From an uncultured Bacillota bacterium (lineage in GTDB: Bacteria; Bacillota; Clostridia; Christensenellales; UBA1242), in contig CAMMTJ010000001.1 in the NCBI GenBank assembly GCA_946499835.1, forward strand, positions 1 through 64,000: a stretch of 64,000 nt of DNA, in the 5' to 3' direction. Below are positions 35,184 to 43,098 of the stretch, one piece after another (the stretch's first letter is position 1; each line of letters starts with the position of its first letter). A program made the translations under genes and the position numbers. The notes beneath the pieces were generated by a model, which was not told where the DNA came from, made no database searches, and worked only from the letters and a program-made list of their open reading frames with translations.

Positions 35184-35939
35184 TCAATAATTTTCCAAAA
35201 TATTGTTTGCTTTCAAAACATCAGCACCAGTCATAATTCCAATAGGCAATTCTTTTGTAGAGCCTGACTTTGTGAAAAGCAGGGCAAGAAGTTTTGAATT
35301 GTCATGAAATTCGTTGAGTGCCTGCTCAACTGAATAGTCTGCTGGCACCACCTTATAATAATTGGTGTTTTCAAGAGAAGAAAGCATATCTTCAATTTTT
35401 ACATTATTGAGAAAAGAATCCACTTTTCCACCTGAAAGCAAAAATTGACCAAGTGAATTGAGAATTTTTTGCCCGTTTGCCACACCAATAAGTTCGCTAT
35501 TGCGATAAACTGGGATGTTTGAGAACTTGCTCTTTGCAATAAGCATAATCACATCTTTCATCTTTTCATTTGCATCAGTTGTCAAAACATCTTTCTTGCA
35601 AACAGTATCAAGTGCTTTTGGCGGAGTGGTCAAAATCTTTTCAATGTGCTCAATGTTTTCAACGACTGAGATATGTGGCTCTGCAATGATAATGTTTTCA
35701 TTGTTGTTGTGAATGATCGCATTTCTGAGCCTGCCATAGTCAATAAGGTCATCCTCATACTTTCTCACAGTATAGTTGAGCACAACCGCCTTGCGCACGA
35801 GTTCAGAAAATCCCATAGCGCGGTTGAAACCATAACGCGTTTTGATTGTATAGTCAATATTGTTGAAAGCATCAAGAAAACGCTTTGCGTTTGACACTCT
35901 GTTTAGAGTCTCTTTTGAAACCTTTACTTCTTCGTCCAT
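35184..35939 (-). CDS. CBS-domain protein with N-terminal helical domain
   Basis: A 251-residue protein from the ATG at 35939 (MDEEVKVSKETLNRVSNAKR, AAGGA site). The N-terminal 95 residues are helical and include RLRNAIIHNNNEN, a pattern seen in HEPN-like domains. Two CBS motifs follow: residues about 110-180 (AKSKFSNIPVYRNSELIGVA) and 195-250 (ALLFTKSGS...PIGIMTGADVLKAN). CBS pairs usually bind adenosine nucleotides and regulate a partner. Cytoplasmic. The partner is not apparent in the neighbourhood. Single-gene unit between SRP RNA and the ileS leader. Confidence 0.75.
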   Translation of the reverse strand: MDEEVKVSKETLNRVSNAKRFLDAFNNIDYTIKTRYGFNRAMGFSELVRKAVVLNYTVRKYEDDLIDYGRLRNAIIHNNNENIIIAEPHISVVENIEHIEKILTTPPKALDTVCKKDVLTTDANEKMKDVIMLIAKSKFSNIPVYRNSELIGVANGQKILNSLGQFLLSGGKVDSFLNNVKIEDMLSSLENTNYYKVVPADYSVEQALNEFHDNSKLLALLFTKSGSTKELPIGIMTGADVLKANNILENY

Positions 35940-36061
35940 AGTTTTTCCTTCCATAATAGTATTATTATACTTTTTTTCACCTGTGAAAGAAAGTAAAATG
36001 AAGAATTTTATCAAATTTCATGCAAAAAACTTTCATTTGAGCGATTGTTTTGCCAAAATGC

Positions 36062-36090
36062 TTGAAAGAAAGGCAAAATTGTGTTATACT
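36062..36090 (+). promoter_or_regulatory. Promoter of the SRP RNA gene
   Basis: TTGAAA, 17 bases, TATACT. It ends 7 bases before the predicted 5' end of the RNA. Confidence 0.75.
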
Positions 36091-36096
36091 CAATTC

Positions 36097-36366
36097 TACC
36101 GGGCTAGATGGAGAGTTAGCGGTGCTCTGTAACCCACAATCCGCTATAGTGGGATTGATGACTTGCCTCGGTTTGTGCTTGTCAAATATGTGCAGAAGGC
36201 TTTGGTGGTGAAATCAAGGTCCCATGCAATCAAAATCTTCGAACCATGTCAGGTCCTGACGGAAGCATCATTAAGAGGACACTTTGATGTGCCATGGGGA
36301 AACTTTGGTGGAGTCAAATCTTTTTGAGGCAGTTGGTAAGCATTTATCAAAACAAGTCGCCCGGTC
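36097..36366 (+). ncRNA. ffs: Signal recognition particle RNA, large (Alu-containing) type
   Basis: RNA core of the signal recognition particle that, with Ffh, brings nascent membrane proteins to the translocon. The ends pair (ACCGGGC at 36098 with GCCCGGT at 36359), giving about 268 nt, the same size as the Bacillus scRNA. The Alu domain is recognisable by GAGTTAGCGGTGCTCTGTAA and the following GATTGATGACTTGCC region. The conserved helix 8 loop ACCATGTCAGGTCCTGACGG starts near 36242. The long form with an Alu domain is the Bacillota type. Confidence 0.93.
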
Positions 36367-36376
36367 ACGCAAATTC

Positions 36377-36405
36377 AAGCAGGAAACTCAATTCCTGCTT
36401 TTTTG
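36377..36405 (+). terminator. Terminator of the SRP RNA gene
   Basis: AAGCAGGAA/TTCCTGCTT stem with a 6-base loop followed by TTTT. Confidence 0.85.
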
Positions 36406-36415
36406 ATAATTGTTA

Positions 36416-36557
36416 TTTACAAAACACACAAATATGTGATATAATGTATATATCAAAAGGCAAAATAGGCATTTTGGGAGCAAAATGTCGAAAAATAACA
36501 ACTTTTAATGTTTATTTTGTCGAAATCATTGCATTTGTATGATAAATATATTAAAAT
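36416..36557 (+). promoter_or_regulatory. Promoter region with two Spo0A-box-like sites
   Basis: Two promoter matches precede the gene at 36584. The distal one is TTTACA-18-TATAAT (36416-36445). The proximal one is TTGCAT-17-TAAAAT (36529-36557). Two perfect TGTCGAA Spo0A boxes lie at 36486-36492 and 36518-36524, same orientation and 32 bases apart, about three helical turns. The second ends 4 bases before the proximal -35. This is how a Spo0A-activated promoter would look. Confidence 0.5.
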
Positions 36558-36583
36558 ATATGCAAATAAAAGAGAGGGATTAT

Positions 36584-37903
36584 ATGAGCATAAACGAAAA
36601 AGATATCAGAGAAAAAGTGGAAAACGCAAGCCTTGACAACAATGAAGAAAAAGAATATACCGGCGTTGTAAAATCACATTCTCCACTTCTGCCATTTTTG
36701 GGGGGAACAGCAGGACTCACCGTCATTGTTGGAACAGGTCTTTTTACGGCTTGCACACCAGAACCAGAGCCAGAGCCAGAACCTGAGCCAGAGCCTGAAC
36801 CTGACACAGATCCAGACCCTACCCCAGATACTGACCCTACCCCAGATACTGACCCTACCCCAGATACTGACCCAGAGCCAGAGCCTGAACCTGACACAGA
36901 TCCAGATGATCCTGGCACCGGCGATGAAGATGAACTTCCAGAAATCACTATAACTGAAATAAAAGATGAGATCAGACAAAAAATATTAACTCAAAACTCA
37001 AATATAAACATCTCCGATGTATCAACTTATACAAGTGAACTAAACAATACTGTAACATCTTTTGTAAAAAACAATATAGTAGATAAAATATATGCCGAAG
37101 ACAGTTTCTACAAAGATTACGAACCTGAATTGCAAGCATATGACCTTGATTTCGAAAATAATAAAATAAACTTTATGACAAAAGTGGCTGTTCCTGAGGA
37201 GAATATGTATTACTACTTAACCACAACCGCAGAGTGTCCAGATCTTTTAGGACATTGTCAAGATTTATTGATAAATAATACACTTGCAAATGAAAAAATT
37301 GATTTTAGTAAATTGGGCTTTTCAAAAGATTCAGACAATAACATAATCTATCAAGATGGAGATCAAAAGTATATACTTTCAGGTAATGTTACAGCAAACG
37401 ATTTTCTTAAAGAAGTCGGATATCAAGATACAGTAAAAAATTCAGGTCTTAATAATTTTTGTCAATTCTATATGATTACTAACAGTCCTAATTTTCATAC
37501 TTACGAAACTTCACAATTAGAAGAACTAAGGCAGCAATATATAGCCTTGGAAAACGAAGTAAAATTTGATCAATTTTTGCACGCAACAACAAACCGCAGC
37601 GATGGAATAACTACCCCACCTTCAATCGGTAAAATTGGAACACTATTTTCACAAACTGCATTGGCGCGTTCAGTTGATTCACAAACATGTTCAACCTATT
37701 TTTACTATGTTTATTTCTATGCTTATTCTGAATCTTCCGTTCCGGATTATCTTTCTATAGGCAAAGAAGGTTATAAGAATTACAAGTGGGCACTTTCTTC
37801 AGAAGGAACAGATCTTCATCGAACATGGGAATGTGGTAAAAATACTATCGTCACAGTTTCGAATGATTCACTTGAATTAGAAAACAACTACAATTTACAA
37901 TAA
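36584..37903 (+). CDS. Membrane-anchored or lipoprotein with Pro-Glu / Asp-Pro-Thr linker
   Basis: A 439-residue protein from the ATG at 36584 with an AGAGAGGG site. Unusually, about 32 charged residues come before the hydrophobic segment (LLPFLGGTAGLTVIVGTGLF). That segment ends in FTAC, which looks like a lipobox at residue 55. A repeat linker follows: Pro-Glu pairs, then three copies of a PDTDPT unit, then Pro-Glu again. The C-terminal 310 residues form an unknown domain, with little sequence in common with other proteins here. The linker type is shared with the lipoprotein at 13151. Likely exported and surface-attached. Confidence 0.7.
   Translation: MSINEKDIREKVENASLDNNEEKEYTGVVKSHSPLLPFLGGTAGLTVIVGTGLFTACTPEPEPEPEPEPEPEPDTDPDPTPDTDPTPDTDPTPDTDPEPEPEPDTDPDDPGTGDEDELPEITITEIKDEIRQKILTQNSNINISDVSTYTSELNNTVTSFVKNNIVDKIYAEDSFYKDYEPELQAYDLDFENNKINFMTKVAVPEENMYYYLTTTAECPDLLGHCQDLLINNTLANEKIDFSKLGFSKDSDNNIIYQDGDQKYILSGNVTANDFLKEVGYQDTVKNSGLNNFCQFYMITNSPNFHTYETSQLEELRQQYIALENEVKFDQFLHATTNRSDGITTPPSIGKIGTLFSQTALARSVDSQTCSTYFYYVYFYAYSESSVPDYLSIGKEGYKNYKWALSSEGTDLHRTWECGKNTIVTVSNDSLELENNYNLQ
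36760..36905 (+). repeat. Pro-Glu and Asp-Pro-Thr coding repeats
   Basis: Hexanucleotide Pro-Glu units flank three nearly exact 18-base copies encoding PDTDPT (unit ACCCCAGATACTGACCCT). Repeat number can change without loss of frame. Confidence 0.85.
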
Positions 37904-37930
37904 AAGAATGGCGAAAGCCATTCTTTTTTA
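37904..37930 (+). terminator. Terminator after the linker protein gene
   Basis: AAGAATGGC/GCCATTCTT stem with a GAAA tetraloop and a T run, beginning directly after the stop codon. Confidence 0.85.
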
Positions 37931-37942
37931 TGTAACAAAAAG

Positions 37943-37971
37943 TTGATTTATTTTTCAATTTCGGTTAAAAT
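37943..37971 (+). promoter_or_regulatory. Promoter of the lipoprotein gene at 37978, possibly leaderless
   Basis: TTGATT, 17 bases, TAAAAT. The -10 ends 6 bases before the ATG and no ribosome binding site is visible. Confidence 0.55.
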
Positions 37972-37977
37972 AAAAGC

Positions 37978-39936
37978 ATGAGAAAAAAGAATCTTTTTGT
38001 CAGAATATTTGCTTGTATGCTGATTTGTTGTTTCAGCCTTCTTTTTGTCGCTTGTGGTGGCGGTGGACTGGGATCAAGAGAAGATTTGCAAGACCAATTT
38101 GAAAATGGAGAAATGACAGAAGATGAATTTGAAGATGCAATGAAGGAAACTCTCTCCGCCCCTCTTTACGGCACAAAGGTGCTTTACAGACCAGAGCATT
38201 ATGACTTTGATCAAGGCGGAGGCAGTTATGCCAACTACTATGCAAAATATGCTTACACAATTTTAACTAACTTAATCTATGTTTATGGTGCATCTAGTGC
38301 AAATCAATATTTATCAGTATCAGATTATATTTATGATACAATAAGATATAAGACTTATTCTATAGCAACTGTTACAACTGAACTGGATCAAGACGGAAAT
38401 TCTTCAACATTGTCCACCCCAAGATTTGTCATTTTTGCTAATGCTAATGCTGATTGGAATATGACAATGCAATATATTGATAATAATATTTCATTAATTG
38501 CATACCCTTATACAATAAATGAAAGATTTATTGATATTGATTCTGCCAATTTATCTGAGATCGCTTTTGATTTCGTGGATCAACAAACTTATTCGCCGGC
38601 AGTATATTATCAAACAAATCAAATTAGTTATGCAAAATCAATACTTGCACCAACCTACGATGGGGAATTTACAATAGACCCAGAAAATGAAAACTTCAAT
38701 AATTTGATTAATAGTGGAAATTATTCAGATGTTGTCAAGGCGGTTGAATATGCACTTTACTGCTTTGCACTTGACCTCACACCACAAACTGTCACTTTCA
38801 CCGAGGGCTCTTCTGCCACTCAACCAATCAATGTTTCAATTGGTGGACAAACGGCAGATGCTCAACTTGAATATATCAAAGAAGTCTTCAACAGCATTGG
38901 ATCAACCGTTGGTGTTTCAAGCAGAATGCAAACAAAACTCGTTGACTGGTTGCTTGAAACAGTGATTGGTGAAGAAGCAATGGCAAATGACACCGTTGTT
39001 TATTATGACAACGTCACTGTCACAAGAAATGACGATGGCAGCAGTAGTTATAACTTTTCAAACGCAACTGTGACTGAAACTGTCACGAACGCAAGAGATT
39101 ATGAAAACACGGTTGAAGAGATTGTCTCAACTGTGTGTGAACAGGTGCAAATTGGAAATGTCAATGATGATGATGTCAACATTGACGATAGATTCTTGGC
39201 AAGCGAAGTCAAAGATTTCTGGGGCGACCTGTTTTCAATTGACGTAAACAATGAAGAAGATCCATTTGTCAACATCCCTGCAATGGAATATCAAAGTGCA
39301 GTGCTTATGTTCAATGACGATCTTGAAGAGATTGAGATAAGAGATCCAAATGACCCAACTGGAATGACAATGATGACTGTTCAAGGGCACAAGGTTGAAA
39401 ATTTATGGCTAGTTTTTCAATATGATGCCGGTAATGATGGTCTCAATAACGTTGATCCAAATGCATCAATCACAATTCGAGTCCACTTAAACGCATATAT
39501 AAATGGAGTTTATATGCAAGATGTTGCAGAAAGCCAAATGATAACTGTTCCCGATGGACCTATGGATTATGGCAATACTGGAATGGTAATGTTTGAAAGT
39601 ATTGGAGATAGGGAAAATGGCCTTATATTCAACTCATTCAACACAGAAGTCGGCAATGGAATCTTAAAAGCGATGGACAACTACTCTGGATCAACACTTA
39701 TCAGCGATCCGCTGATTCTTGTCGGCACGACCGAACTGAAAGACTACTACAAATTGATAGAACCAGAAGAACCACTTGCAGATGGCACGACTTACACTTA
39801 CGGAATACTTGACCATACAAAATTGACAGGAGCAGATCAGACAGACTATTTGGAAATTGCATATGAGGTGATAAAAGTCGCAGGCGACACTGAAACAAAC
39901 TATAAGTTCCAAACAGGCATCGCCCTTATTGCTTAG
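37978..39936 (+). CDS. Lipoprotein of unknown function
   Basis: A 652-residue exported lipoprotein. The signal peptide MRKKNLFVRIFACMLICC ends in the lipobox FVAC, followed by a Gly-rich spacer. Residues 34-50 (REDLQDQFENGEMTEDEFED) form an acidic helix. The rest is mixed alpha/beta, rich in Asn, Asp, Thr and Tyr, with no catalytic motif that I recognise. It ends with TAG. It stands alone between two terminators. Its 5' half uses more A/T-rich codons than its 3' half, which may reflect a mosaic history. Surface role likely; function unknown. Confidence 0.75.
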   Translation: MRKKNLFVRIFACMLICCFSLLFVACGGGGLGSREDLQDQFENGEMTEDEFEDAMKETLSAPLYGTKVLYRPEHYDFDQGGGSYANYYAKYAYTILTNLIYVYGASSANQYLSVSDYIYDTIRYKTYSIATVTTELDQDGNSSTLSTPRFVIFANANADWNMTMQYIDNNISLIAYPYTINERFIDIDSANLSEIAFDFVDQQTYSPAVYYQTNQISYAKSILAPTYDGEFTIDPENENFNNLINSGNYSDVVKAVEYALYCFALDLTPQTVTFTEGSSATQPINVSIGGQTADAQLEYIKEVFNSIGSTVGVSSRMQTKLVDWLLETVIGEEAMANDTVVYYDNVTVTRNDDGSSSYNFSNATVTETVTNARDYENTVEEIVSTVCEQVQIGNVNDDDVNIDDRFLASEVKDFWGDLFSIDVNNEEDPFVNIPAMEYQSAVLMFNDDLEEIEIRDPNDPTGMTMMTVQGHKVENLWLVFQYDAGNDGLNNVDPNASITIRVHLNAYINGVYMQDVAESQMITVPDGPMDYGNTGMVMFESIGDRENGLIFNSFNTEVGNGILKAMDNYSGSTLISDPLILVGTTELKDYYKLIEPEEPLADGTTYTYGILDHTKLTGADQTDYLEIAYEVIKVAGDTETNYKFQTGIALIA

Positions 39937-39944
39937 TGCATAAC

Positions 39945-39976
39945 AAAAAAGCGTCAAATACTTGACGCTTTTTTTT
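39945..39976. terminator. Bidirectional terminator
   Basis: AAAAAAGCGTCAA/TTGACGCTTTTTT stem with a 4-base loop. It serves the lipoprotein on one side and the YtxH-like gene on the other. Confidence 0.85.
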
Positions 39977-40232
39977 AATTTGTTTTCAATTTTTTTTGAA
40001 CTTGTTTTGCGCCCTTCTTGATTTTCTTTTCAACAGTTTGCATGCCTTCCTCAGCCTTTTGGCTAAGTTTTTCCATGCCCTTTTCTGCTTTTTGACCAAG
40101 TTTTTGGGCTTCTTTCATAATCTTCTTTTCGCTTTCATCTATGGCTTGTTTTGCACTTGCCGAATATTTATACATAAGCGCTCCAGTCACAAGACCAAAA
40201 CTAAAACCGAGAAGCATAAACACATCTTTCAT
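39975..40232 (-). CDS. YtxH-like small membrane-anchored helical protein
   Basis: An 85-residue protein. The N-terminal membrane segment VFMLLGFSFGLVTGALMYKY is followed by a long amphipathic, Lys/Glu/Gln-rich helix with repeats of the form KAEKGMEKLSQKAEEGMQ. This is the pattern of YtxH/general-stress small membrane proteins in Bacillota. It is likely tail-in-cytoplasm. Function in such proteins is poorly known. It starts after a good AGGAGGAAA site and is monocistronic. Confidence 0.65.
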   Translation of the reverse strand: MKDVFMLLGFSFGLVTGALMYKYSASAKQAIDESEKKIMKEAQKLGQKAEKGMEKLSQKAEEGMQTVEKKIKKGAKQVQKKLKTN

Positions 40233-40361
40233 AATTTCCTCCTCATGTTTAGTTTGTGCACTTATGTCAAAATTATTCTATTTCTCCCCTCACAAAACTA
40301 AAGGATCACCCTCACTCTTTCTCCTCTCACCCCCCCCATTAGCACCGGCAAAAATAAAACT

Positions 40362-40390
40362 ACAAAAAAAGATGAGGTTTCCCTCATCAT
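40362..40390 (-). terminator. Terminator of the nifS-nifU unit
   Basis: GATGAGG/CCTCATC stem with a 4-base loop, followed by seven T on the minus strand. It overlaps the last nifU codons. Confidence 0.8.
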
Positions 40391-40785
40391 TCTTGTGCAA
40401 TACGTCTGCTTTCTTTCTCTTTGCGTTTGTAATAATCTTCAATCGCTGAGTGAATAAGGCTCTCAGCCATAACTGTGTAATGCTCTTTGTATGCTGGCAT
40501 TTCTCCAAGAACGGCAAGCATATCTTGATTTGTCACTTGCAAAGCCTCCTCGATGGTTTTGCCTTTGATAAGGTCGCAAGCAAGGTCACTTGATGCGATT
40601 GCAACACAGCAACCAAAAGTTTTGAATCTTGCCTCTTCAATTCTTCCATCCTCATCAATTTGAAGATACATTTTCATCATGTCACTTGTAAGGTCGTTTG
40701 TCACTTTGCCAACCCCATTTGCGCCACGCAGTCCGCCAGCATTCTCAGGGTTCACAAATCTATCCATAATTTCTTTGCTATACAT
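40387..40785 (-). CDS. NifU/IscU-like scaffold protein lacking two ligand cysteines
   Basis: A 132-residue protein with the IscU/NifU N-terminal fold: FVNPENAGGLRGANGVG, then RIEEARFKTFGCCVAIASSD, then GKTIEEALQVTNQDMLAVLG. IscU normally binds an Fe-S cluster through three cysteines. Here the first (in the family pattern GNPxCGD) is Thr33 in TNDLTSD. The second is kept at Cys59 with a neighbouring Cys60. The third (family HCS) is Tyr103 in EHYTVMAE. It follows the cysteine desulfurase gene by 2 bases, so it is surely its partner, but cluster binding must differ or be lost. Confidence 0.88.
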   Translation of the reverse strand: MYSKEIMDRFVNPENAGGLRGANGVGKVTNDLTSDMMKMYLQIDEDGRIEEARFKTFGCCVAIASSDLACDLIKGKTIEEALQVTNQDMLAVLGEMPAYKEHYTVMAESLIHSAIEDYYKRKEKESRRIAQE

Positions 40786-40787
40786 AA

Positions 40788-41960
40788 TTATCTCCTCCCT
40801 GCCTTAGTGAGTGGTGAAATACTTCTCAGTTTTGCAACCACTTTTGCTAGAACTTCTACCACATAATCTATATCGCTCTTTGAAGTGTTTTTGCCAAATG
40901 AAAATCTTATTGCACCTTGGGCTATTTCATCAGGAATTGACATTGCTCTCAAAACGTGTGAAGGTTCAAGCACATTTGATGTGCAGGCAGATGCAGTTGA
41001 AACTGCGATACCTTCAAGGTCGAGAAGCATAAGGATTGACTCGCCTTCTGCCATTTCAAATGATACGTTGAGAATTGAAGGCACCTTTTGATGTGGATGA
41101 CCATTGACTTGAATATATGGTATTTTCTCTTCAATTTTGCCAATGAAATATTCACGAATTGCTCTGAGTTTTTGCTGATTGATTGAGAGGTCTCTCACGG
41201 CAATTTCAACAGCCTTGCCAAATCCAGCCACTGCAGGAACGTTGATCGTTCCACCTCTCTTTGCTCTCTCTTGACTTCCGCCAGCGATCAAGTTTTCAAT
41301 TTGAACGCCGTTGCGAAGATAAAGAGCACCAACGCCTTTTGGCCCATAAATTTTGTGTGCTGACATGCTCATTGCGTCAATTTCCATATCTTGCACGTCA
41401 ATCTTCACTGCACCGATCGCTTGCACTGCGTCTGTGTGGAAAATTATGCCATAATCATGTGCAGTTTTTGCAATCGCTTTAAGATTTTGAATTGTGCCAA
41501 CCTCATTGTTGACTGCCATAATTGAGATAAGTGTTGTTGTTTTCTTTATTGCATGCAAAACATCAGCAACGTTCACAAGTCCATGCTTGTCAACAGGCAA
41601 ATATGTCACCTCATATCCCTCTTTTTCAAGTTGTTTGCAAGCATCCAAAACAGCATGATGCTCAATTGAAGATGTGATGATATGTTTGCCTTTGCTTGCG
41701 TAAGCGTGAGCAATGCCTTTGATTGCCCAGTTGTCAGCCTCTGTTCCGCCAGAAGTGAAATAAATTTCGTTTGATTTTTTTGCGTGGATTGCATGAGCAA
41801 TTCTATCTCTTGCTCTGTCCACAATCGCACTTGCCTCTCTTCCATAACTATGAAGTGAGTTTGCATTGCCATAAATCGTGTTAAAACATGGAAGCATTTC
41901 TGCCATAACTTCACTTGATACAAAAGTGGTTGCTGCGTTGTCAAGATAAACTTTTCTCAT
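40788..41960 (-). CDS. nifS: Cysteine desulfurase (NifS/IscS family)
   Basis: PLP enzyme that takes sulfur from cysteine for Fe-S clusters and thio-modified tRNA. It has 390 residues, the normal length. MRKVYLDNAATTFVSSEV opens the protein. The PLP lysine is in SMSAHKIYGPKGVGALYL. The cofactor-holding histidine is in TSSIEHHAVLDAC. The sulfur-carrying cysteine is in VSTASACTSN. It has a strong promoter at 41984-42012 and an AAAGGGG ribosome binding site, and is followed at once by the nifU-like gene. No iscR, sufB or mnmA is present in the window. Confidence 0.94.
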   Translation of the reverse strand: MRKVYLDNAATTFVSSEVMAEMLPCFNTIYGNANSLHSYGREASAIVDRARDRIAHAIHAKKSNEIYFTSGGTEADNWAIKGIAHAYASKGKHIITSSIEHHAVLDACKQLEKEGYEVTYLPVDKHGLVNVADVLHAIKKTTTLISIMAVNNEVGTIQNLKAIAKTAHDYGIIFHTDAVQAIGAVKIDVQDMEIDAMSMSAHKIYGPKGVGALYLRNGVQIENLIAGGSQERAKRGGTINVPAVAGFGKAVEIAVRDLSINQQKLRAIREYFIGKIEEKIPYIQVNGHPHQKVPSILNVSFEMAEGESILMLLDLEGIAVSTASACTSNVLEPSHVLRAMSIPDEIAQGAIRFSFGKNTSKSDIDYVVEVLAKVVAKLRSISPLTKAGRR

Positions 41961-41983
41961 AAAAATACCCCTTTATTGCTTTA

Positions 41984-42012
41984 ATTTTATCACTTCTTGC
42001 CTTTTAAGTCAA
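41984..42012 (-). promoter_or_regulatory. Promoter of the nifS-nifU unit
   Basis: Minus-strand TTGACT, 17 bases, TAAAAT, about 24 bases upstream of the nifS ATG. Confidence 0.7.
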
Positions 42013-42076
42013 TATCTAATTTGAAATTGCCACTCTTTTCAATTCCATTTTTTTTGAAAATTTGATGTAAAATAAT

Positions 42077-42105
42077 AAAAAACAGGCAAAAATGCCTGTT
42101 TTTTT
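42077..42105. terminator. Terminator of the comM-to-trxA gene run
   Basis: AACAGGCA/TGCCTGTT stem with a 4-base loop, flanked by A and T runs, at the end of the thioredoxin gene. Confidence 0.85.
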
Positions 42106-42412
42106 ATAAATTTTCATTTACCCATTGTTCAAGAGCGTCTGCTTGCATAAGTCCAACGCGTTTGGCAACAAGATTTCCATCTTTCAAAATCACCATTGTT
42201 GGAATGGACATCACGCCAAATTTTCTTGCAAGATCTTCACTCTCATCAACATCAACTTTGACAAAGTTTGCCTTGCCACTCATCTTTTGACCAACGCTTT
42301 CAAAAATTGGAGCCATCATTCTGCAAGGTCCACACCATGTTGCAAAAAAATCAATGACACTCGTCCCTTTTTTTGTTTCCCTTTCAAATTCTTCACTTTT
42401 GATTATTTTCAT
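42104..42412 (-). CDS. trxA: Thioredoxin
   Basis: Small cytoplasmic dithiol reductant, 102 residues from the ATG at 42412 with a GGAGG site. The active site is FFATWCGPCRMMAP. The cis-proline is in VMSIPTMVILKDG. The length and motifs are standard for TrxA. The start overlaps the stop of the ThiF-like gene (ATGA), so it is the last gene of a long coupled run beginning with comM. No thioredoxin reductase is next to it. Confidence 0.95.
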   Translation of the reverse strand: MKIIKSEEFERETKKGTSVIDFFATWCGPCRMMAPIFESVGQKMSGKANFVKVDVDESEDLARKFGVMSIPTMVILKDGNLVAKRVGLMQADALEQWVNENL

Positions 42413-43092
42413 AAACCCTCCTTTAACAATTTGTTTATCACAACTGCCGAAATTGTTATTCCGCACATGGCTGGATAATAACTTATGCTTCCCACAGCAC
42501 CTTCACATTTTTGTGGTTTTGAGTCGCAAGTCACAACTTCCAAGTCTTTCACGCCTTCCGCTCGCAATCTCTTTCTGATCGCCTTGGCAAGCCCATCATC
42601 ATGCGTTTTGAAAATGTCCGTGAGATAAAATTTTGGAATGTCATATCTGTTTCCTGCGCCCATGGCTGATAATATATTTATGTTATGCTTTTTGCAAAAA
42701 ACTATCATATCCACTTTGTTTTTCACATCATCAATGCAATCGATGACATAATCAAAGTCTTTGAGCAATATTTTTTCAAAGTTTTCTGGGCAAATCTTTT
42801 CTTTCCAAACAACCACTTTGATTTGTGGATTTATCTTTTCAAGTTGACTTTTCATAACATCCACTTTGCTCTGCCCAATTGTTTGACTGTCTGCCACAAC
42901 CTGTCTGTTGCAATTTGATGGACTGACGATATCAAAGTCAACAATGGTCAAGTTTTCAATTCCACTTCTTGCAAGCATATGACAAACGTAACCGCCCACT
43001 CCTCCAACGCCAATGACAGCAATGTTTGCCTTCTTCAATTTTTCAGCACCATCTTTGCCAATCAAAAGTTCTGTTCTTGTCTCGTCCATCAC
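42409..43092 (-). CDS. tcdA: ThiF/MoeB-like E1 enzyme, probably tRNA t6A dehydratase
   Basis: A 227-residue protein of the E1 superfamily. The nucleotide-binding loop is IAVIGVGGVGGYVCHMLARS, followed by the acidic IVDFDIVSPSNCNRQ and the conserved arginine. Length, the NRQVVADSQTIGQSKVDVM segment and the late ITISAVVINKLL helix fit TcdA (CsdL), which cyclises threonylcarbamoyl-adenosine at position 37 of tRNA. An alternative is a ThiF-type sulfur-carrier activator, but no ThiS-like partner is nearby. It lies between hslU and trxA. Confidence 0.8.
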   Translation of the reverse strand: MMDETRTELLIGKDGAEKLKKANIAVIGVGGVGGYVCHMLARSGIENLTIVDFDIVSPSNCNRQVVADSQTIGQSKVDVMKSQLEKINPQIKVVVWKEKICPENFEKILLKDFDYVIDCIDDVKNKVDMIVFCKKHNINILSAMGAGNRYDIPKFYLTDIFKTHDDGLAKAIRKRLRAEGVKDLEVVTCDSKPQKCEGAVGSISYYPAMCGITISAVVINKLLKEGL

Positions 43093-43098
43093 TACCTC

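Noticed and set aside
35860..36132. Open frame running into the SRP RNA
   Set aside because: Overlaps the CBS gene start and the SRP promoter; no ribosome binding site.
42685..42918. Plus-strand frame opposite the TcdA-like gene
   Set aside because: No start signal or family features; shadow only.
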